In this document: positions 8,853 to 17,848 of the stretch, one piece after another
Position numbering within the stretch: the stretch's first letter is position 1
How the letters are laid out: each line of letters opens with the position of its first letter
NCBI GenBank assembly: GCA_964600365.1
Contig: CAZRJG010000001.1
Coordinates: 1 to 64,000 of the forward strand
DNA: 64,000 nucleotides
From: GCA-020352575 sp964600365
GTDB lineage: Bacteria; Actinomycetota; Acidimicrobiia; Spongiisociales; JAENVV01
Direction: 5' to 3'
Notes under the pieces: generated by a model
Seen by the model: only the letters and a program-made list of their open reading frames with translations
Databases searched by the model: none
What the model was told of the DNA's origin: nothing
Position numbers and translations under genes: made by a program

Positions 8853-9204
8853 AGCCGTAGCCCTCGTAGAACAGCCGCCCCACCTCGTTGCGGGCACACA
8901 CCTCGACTTCGAGCGAGCCGAGGCCCCGTACGTCCTCGACGGGGGCCCGCCCCGGGCCCCTGCGGCGGAGACCAGGATCCACGAAGAGGCCCCCGATGTC
9001 GTGGCCGATCATCGAGATGAAGCCAACTACCCGGCCGTCGACGTCGACCACTCGGGTCGCGGCACGCACCAGATAGGCGTCTCGCAGCATCGCTGCTTCG
9101 CGCTCGAGGAGATCGACATCGAGAAACGGATGGCCGATCTCACTCGCCGCCCTCCACACCTCGACGACCGCATCGACGTCGTCGGGTAGGAAGTCCCGGA
9201 TCAC
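8785..9204 (-). CDS. GNAT-family N-acetyltransferase
   Basis: A 139-residue single-domain acetyltransferase. The acetyl-CoA loop is GGLFVDPGLRRRGPGRA (R/QxxGxG/A type), followed by NEVGRLFYEGYGFTGFES, the usual motif B. It probably acetylates an amine from acetyl-CoA. The GTG start at 9204 overlaps the TGA of the amino-acid dehydrogenase gene by four bases, so the two are co-translated. The substrate is unknown. Confidence 0.8.
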   Translation of the reverse strand: MIRDFLPDDVDAVVEVWRAASEIGHPFLDVDLLEREAAMLRDAYLVRAATRVVDVDGRVVGFISMIGHDIGGLFVDPGLRRRGPGRAPVEDVRGLGSLEVEVCARNEVGRLFYEGYGFTGFESLIHEETGEVALRMALG

Positions 9205-10241
9205 AGGGACGCGGGGATCGTCCCCGAGGCGACCCGCTCCTGCGCAATGTGGATGGCCATCGCTTGGGGGAGGATCCCGTTCCGGGTCGACCGTTCGAGG
9301 AGCTCGGCGACCGTGTCGCCGATGCCCATCACCCGGCGATGCACCCGGTCAGGGTCGACCTCGCCGTCGAGTTCGTCGACCACGTCGATGAGGCCGCCGG
9401 CGTTGGCGATGAAGTCGGGGACGTAGAGGATCCCCCTCCGAGCCAGCCGCACCGCATCGTCCTCGGAGGCGAGCTGGTTGTTCGCCGAGCCGACCACCAC
9501 CCGGCAGCTCAGCTGCGGGATGGTGGACTCGTTGAGTACGGCGCCGATGGCACATGGCGAGTACACATCCACGGCTTGGAGGATCGCCGAGCCGAGCGGC
9601 AGCGGGATGACCCCGAAGTCCGCAACGGCCTTCTCCACCGCGGCGTCGCGCAGGTCCGTTCCGTACACGGTCGCACCCTCTTCCTCGAGGAGTCCGCAGA
9701 GGGCCATCCCAACCGATCCGAGTCCGCTCACGAGCACCGACGACTCCCCGACCGACTTGCCCAGCGTTGCGAGCGCCGACCGCATGGATTCGAGGACGCC
9801 GAGCGCCGTCCATTTCCCTGGATCCCCCGCGCCTGCGGTGGTCCCGACCACGTAGGGGGTGATCTCGGCCATGACATCGGCGTCGGCACTGGTGATGTTC
9901 ATGTCCTCGGCGGTGATGTAGCGCCCGGCGAGCAGGTCGACCCTTCGGGCGTAGGCACGAAGGAGGTCCGGGGTCTTGGTCGACGGGTCGCCGATGATGA
10001 TCGCCTTCCCCCCGCCCAGGGGGAGGCGCGCCATCGCTGCCTTGTAGCTCATGCCCTCCGACAGCCGGAGGACGTCGTTGAACGCCGCTTCCTCCGTGGG
10101 GTAGTCGTAGAAGCGTGTCCCTCCGAGGGCTGGCCCGAGGCGTGTCGAGTGGATCGCGATCACTGTCCTCAGCCCGGTGGGCTGGTCGGTGAACACGTGG
10201 ATCTCTTCATGGCCCTTGGCCCGGAGGACATCGAACAGCAT
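9201..10241 (-). CDS. Leucine/valine-type Glu/Leu/Phe/Val dehydrogenase
   Basis: A 346-residue NAD-dependent amino-acid dehydrogenase. It has the substrate-site motif GPALGGTRFYDY, the catalytic lysine region LPLGGGKAIIIGDP, EDMNITSADADVMAE, the Rossmann motif GLGSVGMALCG and GSANNQLA. Length and motifs fit leucine or valine dehydrogenase, which deaminates branched-chain amino acids to 2-oxo acids. The start at MLFDVLRAKG (10241) is preceded by a purine-rich AAGGGTGG. It is divergent from the ccm operon and co-translated with a GNAT gene. Confidence 0.88.
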   Translation of the reverse strand: MLFDVLRAKGHEEIHVFTDQPTGLRTVIAIHSTRLGPALGGTRFYDYPTEEAAFNDVLRLSEGMSYKAAMARLPLGGGKAIIIGDPSTKTPDLLRAYARRVDLLAGRYITAEDMNITSADADVMAEITPYVVGTTAGAGDPGKWTALGVLESMRSALATLGKSVGESSVLVSGLGSVGMALCGLLEEEGATVYGTDLRDAAVEKAVADFGVIPLPLGSAILQAVDVYSPCAIGAVLNESTIPQLSCRVVVGSANNQLASEDDAVRLARRGILYVPDFIANAGGLIDVVDELDGEVDPDRVHRRVMGIGDTVAELLERSTRNGILPQAMAIHIAQERVASGTIPASL

Positions 10242-10328
10242 TGCCACCCTTCTTGCCGGCACCACGAGTCTATTGATGCTGCATAGGTGCGTAGATAGTG
10301 AGCCCGGTGGGGCATCTACCCTCACCTG

Positions 10329-10952
10329 ATGCTCGTCGAGGCCTTGGACCTGCGTGTCGACCGGGGGGACCGCACCGTCCTCGATGGCCTCTCGTTCGCC
10401 GTCGGCGCCGGCGAGTCGCTCGGGGTAAGTGGACCGAACGGAGTTGGCAAGACCTCACTGCTCCGGTGTCTGGCCACCCTCCTCCGTCCGGCGGCCGGGC
10501 AGCTCACCGTGCTTGGCGCCGACGCCCTCGGTCCCGGGATCAGGTCGGTGCGCCCCCGCATAGGCTTCGTCGGCCACATCCCGCCCCTCTCACCCCACCT
10601 CACACTCGAGGAGAACCTCGCGTTCGTCGCCCGACTCGGAGGGCAGAGCACGGGTCGGATCGCCGACGCGTTGTCGCTCGTGGGACTCGGCAGAGCCGGC
10701 GACCTCCGCGCAGGCGCAGCGTCACAGGGAATGGCCCGAAGGGTGGACCTCGCCCGGATGCTGCTCACCGAGCCGACCCTGCTCCTCCTCGACGAGCCCT
10801 GGGCAGGCCTCGACGCAGGCGCAACGGGGATCATCGAAGCACTCATCGACCGCACCACCGATCGAGGCGGCGCTGCGGTTGTCGTGACCCACGACCCCGA
10901 TCGGGCCGCATCGGCCGTCGCGCGCCACCTCCCCCTCGAGTCAGCATCATGA
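10329..10952 (+). CDS. ccmA: Heme exporter ATP-binding protein CcmA
   Basis: A 207-residue ABC ATPase: Walker A GPNGVGKTS at 35-43, a signature-like SQGMARRVDLARMLL, Walker B LLLLDEP and a switch VVVTHDPD. The short length and position as first gene of a complete System I cytochrome c maturation operon identify it as CcmA, which powers release of holo-CcmE from CcmC. Its stop overlaps the ccmB start (ATGA). The start at 10329 leaves 87 bases to the divergent dehydrogenase gene. Confidence 0.88.
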   Translation: MLVEALDLRVDRGDRTVLDGLSFAVGAGESLGVSGPNGVGKTSLLRCLATLLRPAAGQLTVLGADALGPGIRSVRPRIGFVGHIPPLSPHLTLEENLAFVARLGGQSTGRIADALSLVGLGRAGDLRAGAASQGMARRVDLARMLLTEPTLLLLDEPWAGLDAGATGIIEALIDRTTDRGGAAVVVTHDPDRAASAVARHLPLESAS

Positions 10953-11617
10953 CGTTCTGGCGCCAAGCGCTCGCCGTGGCACGCCGCGACCTCCTGGCCG
11001 AAGGCCGATCCGGCGACCTCGTGTGGGTGGTGCTCCCCTACGGGGCGCTTGCGGTCTTCCTCTCCCCGGTGGCGATGGACACCTCGCGCGCCATCCTCGC
11101 CGAGGTGGGATTCGGCCTCGCCTGGATCGTCGTGCTGCTCTTTGGGATGTTCGTCACCTTCCGACGCTCGGCGTCGGCCTCCCCGGCGGAGGCCGACATG
11201 GTCTCGCTCCTGGTCGGTGATCCCGCGTCGGTCTTCGTCGGCCGATCTGCCGCATCGACGACCCTGCTCATCGGCTTCGAAGTTGCCATGACCCCGCTCG
11301 TCCTTGCCCTTTTCGGCCCGCCGAGCCCCTCGTCGTGGTGGGCCCTCGCCGGCGTCGGCGCGCTCGCCGCCCTCGGCCTCGGCATGATCGGGACCATTGC
11401 GGGGAGCCTCGTCGGCGGGCTCGGCTCAGCTCCCGCACTCGCCCCACTCCTCACCGCTTCGCTGAGCTTCCCGCTCCTCGTGGGAGCGTCGATCGCCACC
11501 CGTCGGTTGATCGAGGGCGGCAGTATCCTCTCCCCCGTCGCCCTGCTCGGCCTCGTCAACGTGGCGCTGGCCGTGGCAGGAGTGCTCAGTTCCCGTCCCC
11601 TCGAGGAGTCAGCGTGA
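10949..11617 (+). CDS. ccmB: Heme exporter permease CcmB
   Basis: A 222-residue protein with about six membrane helices. WRQALAVARRDLLAEGRSGDL near the N-terminus is the characteristic cytoplasmic segment of CcmB. It forms the CcmAB ATPase complex that works on holo-CcmE at the membrane. Start and stop both overlap neighbouring genes by four bases (ATGA, GTGA), showing tight coupling within the operon. Confidence 0.88.
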   Translation: MTFWRQALAVARRDLLAEGRSGDLVWVVLPYGALAVFLSPVAMDTSRAILAEVGFGLAWIVVLLFGMFVTFRRSASASPAEADMVSLLVGDPASVFVGRSAASTTLLIGFEVAMTPLVLALFGPPSPSSWWALAGVGALAALGLGMIGTIAGSLVGGLGSAPALAPLLTASLSFPLLVGASIATRRLIEGGSILSPVALLGLVNVALAVAGVLSSRPLEESA

Positions 11618-12327
11618 AGGTGCTGCAACGTATCCTCACCGCACTGTCGGTGGTGGCACTCGGCTACGGATTCTGGCTCGCGATGTCCACGCCACCCGAC
11701 GCGGTGCAAGGGGAGTTCGCCCGGGTCTTCCACGTGCACGTCCCCTCGGCGTGGCTCGCCTTCCTCGCCTTCGGCGTCACCCTCGTCGGTTCGCTCATCT
11801 GGCTCATCGCCAAGCGCCCCTTGGCCGATCACGTCGCAGCGGCCTCGGCCGAAATCGGGGTGTTCTTCACCGGCCTCGCCATCGTCACCGGCATGATCTG
11901 GGGGAAACCCGTGTGGGGGGTGGCGTGGGATTGGGGCGACGCCCGCCTCGTCTCGACGGCGGTCATGTTCTTCGTCTACCTCGCCTACCTGGCCCTGCGG
12001 CGCTCCATCCCGGATCCCCGGGTACGGGCGACCCGTTCGGCGGTGCTGGGCTCCCTGGCCTTCCTCCTCGTGCCGGCCGTGTACTTCTCGGTCGAGTTGT
12101 TCCGAACACTTCACCAAGGCATGACGATCACCCCGCAGGGCACATCGATGGGAGGCGAGATGGTGGCCGCCTTCCTGGTGAACCTCCTTGCCTTCACGAT
12201 CCTCTACCTGGCATTTCTCGTGAGTCGGACCCGGCTCGGCATCGCCGAGGAGGCCCGTACGCCCGAGCAGGAGCGCCTCTCCGCATCGATCGTCGAGGAC
12301 CCCGACCTGGGAGGCATCCGTGGCTGA
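11614..12327 (+). CDS. ccmC: Heme-handling protein CcmC
   Basis: A 237-residue polytopic membrane protein. HVHVPSAWLAFLAFG supplies a conserved heme-axial histidine, GKPVWGVAWDWGDARLVS is the tryptophan-rich WWD-type heme-handling motif, and VELFRTLHQGMTI carries the second histidine. CcmC loads heme onto CcmE. The GTG start at 11614 overlaps the ccmB stop. A small ccmD-like gene begins inside its 3' end. Confidence 0.9.
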   Translation: MKVLQRILTALSVVALGYGFWLAMSTPPDAVQGEFARVFHVHVPSAWLAFLAFGVTLVGSLIWLIAKRPLADHVAAASAEIGVFFTGLAIVTGMIWGKPVWGVAWDWGDARLVSTAVMFFVYLAYLALRRSIPDPRVRATRSAVLGSLAFLLVPAVYFSVELFRTLHQGMTITPQGTSMGGEMVAAFLVNLLAFTILYLAFLVSRTRLGIAEEARTPEQERLSASIVEDPDLGGIRG

Positions 12328-12421
12328 GGGATGGATCACCTTCGCCTACGTGGCGACCTACGGGTTCGTCATCGGATACGCCACATGGCTCGTCGCCCGC
12401 TGGCGTCGACTCGACCGATGA
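12320..12421 (+). CDS. ccmD: CcmD-like small membrane protein
   Basis: A 33-residue ORF from the GTG at 12320 to the TGA at 12419-12421, overlapping ccmC upstream and ccmE downstream (ATGA). It has one membrane helix (WITFAYVATYGFVIGYATWLVA) ending in basic residues WRRLDR, the layout of CcmD, which helps release holo-CcmE from CcmABC. The assignment rests on size, topology and exact position between ccmC and ccmE. Confidence 0.75.
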   Translation: MAEGWITFAYVATYGFVIGYATWLVARWRRLDR

Positions 12422-12840
12422 CCGAGGACACGACCCGCCGACCGGGCCGGGCAGCCTTTCTCATCGTGAGCGTGGTCGCCGCCCTCGCCCTCCTCGGAGT
12501 GCTCTTCTCACAGATGCTCGCCGACAATGCCGTGCTCTACCTCGAGCCGCGCGAGGCGCTGGAACAGCGCACCGACCTCCCCGACGGTGAGGAGTTCCGA
12601 CTCGGGGGGTGGATCGTCCCGGGCTCCGTCGTGTCCGACGGCGACCGTCTCACCTTCTCAGTCACGGACTTCGCGCAGATCATCCCGGTGGAGACGAGCG
12701 CTTCGCCGCCCCAGTTGTTCGGTGAGGACATCCCCGTGCTCCTCGACGGCTCCTTCGACAACGGACGCTTCATCGCCACGTCGATCATCCTCCGCCACGA
12801 GGAGGACTACAGCGCTCCAGAGGACGAGAACGAAGGATGA
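12418..12840 (+). CDS. ccmE: Cytochrome c maturation heme chaperone CcmE
   Basis: A 140-residue protein with an N-terminal membrane anchor (about 15-38) and an OB-fold domain with FRLGGWIVPGSV and IPVLLDGSF. The C-terminal heme-attachment motif is RHEEDYS: His127 is the covalent heme ligand and Tyr131 the conserved tyrosine of the HxxxY form, not the CxxxY variant. It receives heme from CcmC and delivers it to CcmF. The ATG at 12418 overlaps the ccmD stop. Confidence 0.9.
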   Translation: MTEDTTRRPGRAAFLIVSVVAALALLGVLFSQMLADNAVLYLEPREALEQRTDLPDGEEFRLGGWIVPGSVVSDGDRLTFSVTDFAQIIPVETSASPPQLFGEDIPVLLDGSFDNGRFIATSIILRHEEDYSAPEDENEG

Positions 12841-14834
12841 TCGCGTTCCTCGGCCTCCTCGGCGTCCTCATAGGGGCCGCCGGTGCAGCATGGCTCACCT
12901 GGGGGGGAATCCGTCGGGATGCCGACGCCGAGTCGCTCGCCCGGCCCGTCGCCTTGCTCGTGGGGGGCGCCACGCTCGCGATGGCCGCCCTGGTCATGGC
13001 ACTCCTCGCCGACGACTTCTCGGTGGAGTACGTCGCGAACCACTCGGCTTCCACCACGCCGATCGGTTTCAAGATCGCCTCTGCATGGGGAGCGCTGGAG
13101 GGCTCCATCGTGTTGTGGGGCCTCGTACTCGCCCTCACCACCTGGTGGGTTCTCTGGAGCCGTCGCGGACGTCTCGATCGGCTCGACGGCATCGCCCTCG
13201 CGATCCTCGGCACCGTCTCCCTGTTCTTCTTCGGGCTCATGGCAAGTGTGGCGAATCCCTTCCACACCTGCGTCGACGCCGCGGCCATCGGATGTACCGA
13301 CTCCTCGTGGTGGCCACTCGTCACTCCCGACTCGCCCCCCGAGGGGCGCGGACCCAATCCACTCCTACAGAACCACATCCTCATGGCCATCCACCCACCG
13401 ATGCTCTACCTGGGGTACGTGGGTCTCACCGCACCGTTCGCCTACGCACTCGGCAGCCTCGTGCTCGGCACCCCCGGTACCGCCTGGGTGACCCGGACGA
13501 AGCGACTCACGCTCCTCGCGTGGTCCTTCCTCACGATCGGCATCCTCCTCGGTGGCTGGTGGTCATACGAGGTGCTCGGGTGGGGTGGGTACTGGGGATG
13601 GGACCCGGTGGAGAACGCCTCGCTGCTCCCCTGGATCACCGCAACGGCCTTCATCCACTCCTCGACCGTACAGGTGCGCAAAGGTGCCCTCGAGTCATGG
13701 AACTACCTGCTCGTGATCGCTACGTTCGCCCTCACGATTCTCGGCACCTTCCTCACCAGGTCGGGCGTCATCACCTCAGTGCACTCGTTCACCCAGTCGG
13801 GGGTCAGCCCGGCACTGCTCGCCTTCTTCCTCATCATCGTCGTGGTGGGCCTCGGACTCTTCGCCACCCGCGCCCACCTCGTGACCGAAGGCGGTCGAGT
13901 GGGTTCACCGCTCTCCCGTGAGGGAGCGATGCTCATCAACAACATCCTCCTGTCGGCCTGGGGGGCCACGGTGCTCATCGGCACCGTCTATCCGATCCTC
14001 GTGGAGGCCTTCGCCACCCGGACCGTGGGCGTGGGACGGGGCTTCTTCGACGCAACGAGCATCCCGCTCGCCTTCGCGCTGCTCCTGGTGATGGGCATGG
14101 GTCCCGTGACGCCGTGGAAGCGGGCCTCGTGGACCACGGTGGCTCGCCGCCTCGTCGTCCCTGCCCAGGTTGCCCTCGTCATCGGTGCGCTCGCCGCACT
14201 CGGCGGCGTTCGCTCTCGGGGCGCGCTCCTTGCGATCCTCCTCGCCTCGTTCACCGCAGCGACGCCCGTCGCAGAGCTGTTCCGCCTCGCCCGGGCGAGG
14301 GTCACCAAGGGCGAGACCCGCTGGGCCGCCGTCCTCGGCATCGTCCGCCGCGACCGCGGGTACTGGGGCGGCATGCTCTCCCACATCGGAGTTGCCATCC
14401 TCGCTGTGGGCATTGCCGGGTCGGCGGGACTGGCGATGCAACAGCGAGAACTCACCCTCCCCCGCAACCAGCCGGTGGAGGTGTTCGGGTACGAGCTCGA
14501 GTTCCGCACCGGTTTCGCCGAGACGGAGCCCCGTCGGTCCATCGTCGGAGCCACCATCGAACTGCGCAGGAATGGTCGCAGCGTGGACATCCTCCGTCCC
14601 GCCATCAACGACTACCGCGTGCAAGCGGTCCCCACGCCGGCCGTCCATTCGGGCATCGACGAGGACCTGTACGTCTCGCTCCGGGCTGTGGACCAGAACC
14701 GCGCGCTGATCGACGTCCACGTCTTCCCATTGCAGTGGATGGTGTGGCTCGGAGGATTCGTGATCGCCGGAGGGGGCCTGTGGTCTCTCTCAGGGCGCAG
14801 ACGTGCACGCGACGAGCTCCCGGTGCGGTCATGA
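12837..14834 (+). CDS. ccmF: Cytochrome c heme lyase CcmF
   Basis: A 665-residue protein with many membrane helices. The WWD heme-binding motif reads WGGYWGWDPVENASLLPW, followed by the HSS histidine. Further conserved segments are MAIHPPMLYLGYVGL and NYLLVIATFALTILGTFLTRSG. Length matches CcmF, which ligates heme from CcmE to apocytochrome c with CcmH. It overlaps ccmE and ccmH by four bases each. Confidence 0.93.
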   Translation: MIAFLGLLGVLIGAAGAAWLTWGGIRRDADAESLARPVALLVGGATLAMAALVMALLADDFSVEYVANHSASTTPIGFKIASAWGALEGSIVLWGLVLALTTWWVLWSRRGRLDRLDGIALAILGTVSLFFFGLMASVANPFHTCVDAAAIGCTDSSWWPLVTPDSPPEGRGPNPLLQNHILMAIHPPMLYLGYVGLTAPFAYALGSLVLGTPGTAWVTRTKRLTLLAWSFLTIGILLGGWWSYEVLGWGGYWGWDPVENASLLPWITATAFIHSSTVQVRKGALESWNYLLVIATFALTILGTFLTRSGVITSVHSFTQSGVSPALLAFFLIIVVVGLGLFATRAHLVTEGGRVGSPLSREGAMLINNILLSAWGATVLIGTVYPILVEAFATRTVGVGRGFFDATSIPLAFALLLVMGMGPVTPWKRASWTTVARRLVVPAQVALVIGALAALGGVRSRGALLAILLASFTAATPVAELFRLARARVTKGETRWAAVLGIVRRDRGYWGGMLSHIGVAILAVGIAGSAGLAMQQRELTLPRNQPVEVFGYELEFRTGFAETEPRRSIVGATIELRRNGRSVDILRPAINDYRVQAVPTPAVHSGIDEDLYVSLRAVDQNRALIDVHVFPLQWMVWLGGFVIAGGGLWSLSGRRRARDELPVRS

Positions 14835-15814
14835 GCAGATGGCTCCGCCCCGCAGTCGCCGCGGGAGCTGCGCTGATCCTCGCGTGGGCACTCCTCACGA
14901 GCCCTGCGGGAACCCTCGACGCCGAGGCGGTCGGGGACAAGATCGCCTGCCCGAAGTGTGCGGGAGAGTCGATCGCCGCGTCACAGACCCAGACGGCCCG
15001 GGAGATGATGGAGGTGGTTGCGGACCAGATCGATGCCGGGCGCTCCGAGCAGGAGATCCTCGACTGGTTCGCAGCCCGCTACGGGCCCGACATCATCCTC
15101 GAACCGCCGCTCGACCTCGGGGGATACCTCCTCTGGGCCGTCCCACTGACGACGGTCGCCGTAGGCGCGTGGCTTGCGTTCGGGCGCAAGACCACTCGCC
15201 GGGGCACGCCCACCGAGGACATGGCCCCGGTGTCGGGCCCGACACCACTGCGCGCTGTGATCACGATCGGGGGCGCCGCCATCGTGCTCACCGGACTCGC
15301 ATTCGGCATCGGCACGTTCGTCGAACCCCGCGCCGAGGGATCGCCGGTGAGCGGCAACCTCGAAGCCCCTACGGGACGCGACCTGTCCGAGGTTTCGGAC
15401 GAGGAAATGGAGGCTGTGCTCGAGCAATTCGCCGATATCCCCGAAGCCAATCGCATGCGCCTGGCCCTCGCCCGTCGCTACTTCGAAGAGCAGAACTTCA
15501 CAGCCGCCGTAGGACACTTCCAAACAGTGCTCGAGAACGATCCCTCGCCCGTGGAGGCGAGCGAGGCACTCGGTCGAATCGGCTGGATCCTCTTCGTGAA
15601 CGGCGAGGCCACGTCCGCCGAAGCCGCATACCTGCAGGCCATCGACGCCCTGCCGAGCAACTCGGAAGCGAAATGGTTCTACTCGATCCTCCTCATCGAG
15701 GATGGCCGCCAGGGCGAGGCGATCCCCTTCCTCGAGGATCTCGCCGCGGATCCGACGGTGCCCGAGGAGGCATTGAAGGAGATCGAGCGCATCCTCGACG
15801 AGGCGGGCGCGTGA
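14831..15814 (+). CDS. ccmH: CcmH/CcmI fusion: apocytochrome thiol reductant with TPR domain
   Basis: A 327-residue protein. An N-terminal signal/anchor (about 7-24) leads into a CcmH domain with the redox pair in ACPKCAGESIAAS (Cys40, Cys43) and EILDWFAARYGPDI. A membrane helix near 97-115 and another near 140-160 lead to TPR-like repeats (about 200-325), the CcmI part that binds apocytochrome. Such H-I fusions are known in other bacteria. ATG at 14831 overlaps the ccmF stop. Confidence 0.88.
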   Translation: MSRWLRPAVAAGAALILAWALLTSPAGTLDAEAVGDKIACPKCAGESIAASQTQTAREMMEVVADQIDAGRSEQEILDWFAARYGPDIILEPPLDLGGYLLWAVPLTTVAVGAWLAFGRKTTRRGTPTEDMAPVSGPTPLRAVITIGGAAIVLTGLAFGIGTFVEPRAEGSPVSGNLEAPTGRDLSEVSDEEMEAVLEQFADIPEANRMRLALARRYFEEQNFTAAVGHFQTVLENDPSPVEASEALGRIGWILFVNGEATSAEAAYLQAIDALPSNSEAKWFYSILLIEDGRQGEAIPFLEDLAADPTVPEEALKEIERILDEAGA

Positions 15815-16383
15815 AACGCTGGGTCCCGTGGGTGGGGATTGCGCTGGTCGTGGTGTTCGGCGGCTTCCTCGCGGGCCGAATCGGCCTCAGCGAGACGGTC
15901 CCTGCCTCCCCGCTCATCGGTACCGAGGCCCCGAGCATGGCGCTGCCCCTGCTGGAATCCGAAGGGGAGGTACGCCTCACCGACTTCCCCGGCGAGATCG
16001 TCGTCGCGAACTTCTGGGCATCCTGGTGTACACCCTGCCGGGAGGAGCACCCGGTGTTCGTCGCCGCCGCCGACCTCTACGCGGGCAAGGGCGTGCGCTT
16101 CGTGGCGATCAACCACGAGGACCCGGGAGATCGCAGGTTCGAGTTCCTCGATACCTACGGCCGCTCGGAGCACCAGTTCATCGTCGAGGACCCCGACAGC
16201 AGGGCAGGAATCGAGTTCGGGGTCTTCGGGCTCCCCGAGACGTTCTTCATCGACGGCGACGGGGTGATCGTCGGAAGGGTGGCTGGGGCGATCGATCTCC
16301 CCACCCTCGTCGACTTCATCTCCCAGATCCAGGCCGGTGAACAGCCAGGTGCCATCAACGGGACCGTCTACCAGGGCCCGTGA
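15811..16383 (+). CDS. ccmG: Thiol:disulfide interchange protein CcmG/DsbE-like
   Basis: A 190-residue protein with an N-terminal membrane anchor (5-24) and a thioredoxin domain. The active site is WCTPC (Cys73, Cys76) and the cis-Pro loop FGLPETFFID matches CcmG/ResA. It keeps the apocytochrome CxxCH cysteines reduced for heme attachment. The GTG start at 15811 overlaps the CcmH stop (GTGA). It is the last gene of the ccm operon and runs up to the convergent transporter ATPase with 2 bases between them. Confidence 0.88.
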   Translation: MKRWVPWVGIALVVVFGGFLAGRIGLSETVPASPLIGTEAPSMALPLLESEGEVRLTDFPGEIVVANFWASWCTPCREEHPVFVAAADLYAGKGVRFVAINHEDPGDRRFEFLDTYGRSEHQFIVEDPDSRAGIEFGVFGLPETFFIDGDGVIVGRVAGAIDLPTLVDFISQIQAGEQPGAINGTVYQGP

Positions 16384-16385
16384 GC

Positions 16386-17090
16386 TCAGGCGAGACGGTG
16401 CTCGAAGAGGAACCGCTCATCGCCCAGCACCTCACTGAGGGGACCGTCGTGGACGAGACGGCCCCCGTCGAGCACGAGGGCCCGGTCGCAGAGCCGTTCG
16501 GCGAGGTCCAAGTGGTGGGTGACGAGGAGGAGTGTCTGGGGCAGATCGCGTAGCAGGTCGGTGATCTCGCGCATGCCCGCCGGGTCGAGGCCACTCGAGG
16601 GCTCATCCATGATGAGCGCGGCCGGATCCATGGCGAGCACACCGGCGATCGCCACCCTCCTCCGCTCCCCACCCGAGAGGTGGTGCGGCGCCCGGTGCGC
16701 GAGGTGTGAAGCGCTTACCCGCTCCAGGGCCCTGTCCACGACCTCCTCGAGTTCCGAACCGACGATCCCGTAGTTGGCGGGACCGAACGCCACATCGTCT
16801 CGAACGGTCGGCATGAACAACTGGTCGTTCGGATCCTGGAACACGAGACCAAGGTGGCGACGGAGCTCGAAGGCATGCTCCTCGTCCATGCGCTCTCCCT
16901 GGATCCTCACGGTGCCGCTCGCCGGCGAGAGGACTCCGAGAAGTGAGAGGACCAGCGTCGTCTTCCCTGCACCGTTGGGGCCCAGAAGGGCCACCCGCTC
17001 TCCGGGCTCGATGGAGAAGGAGACATCGCGGAGGGCAGCCTCCCCTCCCGGGTACTCGAATTGGAGGCCTTCGGCCGAGACGACGCTCAC
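16386..17090 (-). CDS. cbiO: Cobalt/nickel ECF transporter ATPase
   Basis: A 234-residue ABC ATPase: Walker A GPNGAGKTT near 37-45, Q-loop FQDPNDQLFMPTV, signature LSGGERRRVAIAG, Walker B AALIMDEP and switch LLVTHH. The Q-loop and FGPANYG are typical of CbiO/EcfA. The GTG at 17090 overlaps the permease stop (GTGA) and is preferred to longer starts. It forms, with the next two genes, a complete metal-uptake ECF system. Confidence 0.9.
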   Translation of the reverse strand: MSVVSAEGLQFEYPGGEAALRDVSFSIEPGERVALLGPNGAGKTTLVLSLLGVLSPASGTVRIQGERMDEEHAFELRRHLGLVFQDPNDQLFMPTVRDDVAFGPANYGIVGSELEEVVDRALERVSASHLAHRAPHHLSGGERRRVAIAGVLAMDPAALIMDEPSSGLDPAGMREITDLLRDLPQTLLLVTHHLDLAERLCDRALVLDGGRLVHDGPLSEVLGDERFLFEHRLA

Positions 17091-17848
17091 CACAGCACCG
17101 CCAGGAGAGCGGCGGCCACGCCGACCACCGGGAGCATCAGCCCCCTCGTCCAATCGATGGCGACCGCCGGCACGGTGAACGGAGTGGGCATGACGCCCCG
17201 AAAGCCGCGGACGAGCATCGCTGCATGGATCCGCTCACCCCGCTCGTATGCACGTATGAACAGCGATCCGGCCACCGAGGCGAGCGCCTTGAGCGCACCC
17301 CTCCCCCGCTGGCGGAACCCACGGACGGCGGCCGCCGTCCGCATGCGACTCAGCTCGTCGGCGAGCACATCCAGGTAGCGCACCATGAACCCGGCGATCG
17401 CAACGAGGACTGCCGGCACTCTCAGGCGCGACAGCCCGGCGAGGATGTCGGGGACCTCGGTCGTGGCGGCGAGGAACACCGCTGCACCTGCGCCGAGTGT
17501 TGCCCGGGCGAGGATCGACCACGCACCCCAGAGCCCTTCCTGGCTCAACCCGATCCCGAGGACGTCGATCCGAGGGTCCGGCCCCACGAACGGGAGGAAT
17601 GCAGCAAACAGCACGAACGGTACCTCCACGAGCATTCGACGGACCATGAAGCCAATGGTGAGCTGGGCCGACCGAGCCGCCGCCGCAAGCAGGAGTGCAT
17701 GTACCCCGAACGCCCAGAAGGCTTCCCTCGGGGTCGAGACCACCCCGAGCAGGAACACGAGGAGTGCCGCCACCTTCACATGGGAAGGGAGCTGGTGCGC
17801 CGGGCTGTGGCCGTGCACGTAGAGCGTGTGGGTGTGGAACTGGCTCAA
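17087..17848 (-). CDS. cbiQ: Energy-coupling transmembrane protein CbiQ
   Basis: A 253-residue polytopic protein of the CbiQ/EcfT family: SPAHQLPSHVKVAALLVF at the N-terminus and, in the cytoplasmic helices, the alanine-arginine-glycine motifs AAAVRGFRQR and AAMLVRGFRG that dock to the ATPase. The likely start is TTG at 17848, overlapping the CbiM stop as TTGA and parallel to the couplings elsewhere; a longer start at 17887 is possible. It couples ATP hydrolysis to metal import. Confidence 0.85.
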   Translation of the reverse strand: MSQFHTHTLYVHGHSPAHQLPSHVKVAALLVFLLGVVSTPREAFWAFGVHALLLAAAARSAQLTIGFMVRRMLVEVPFVLFAAFLPFVGPDPRIDVLGIGLSQEGLWGAWSILARATLGAGAAVFLAATTEVPDILAGLSRLRVPAVLVAIAGFMVRYLDVLADELSRMRTAAAVRGFRQRGRGALKALASVAGSLFIRAYERGERIHAAMLVRGFRGVMPTPFTVPAVAIDWTRGLMLPVVGVAAALLAVLW

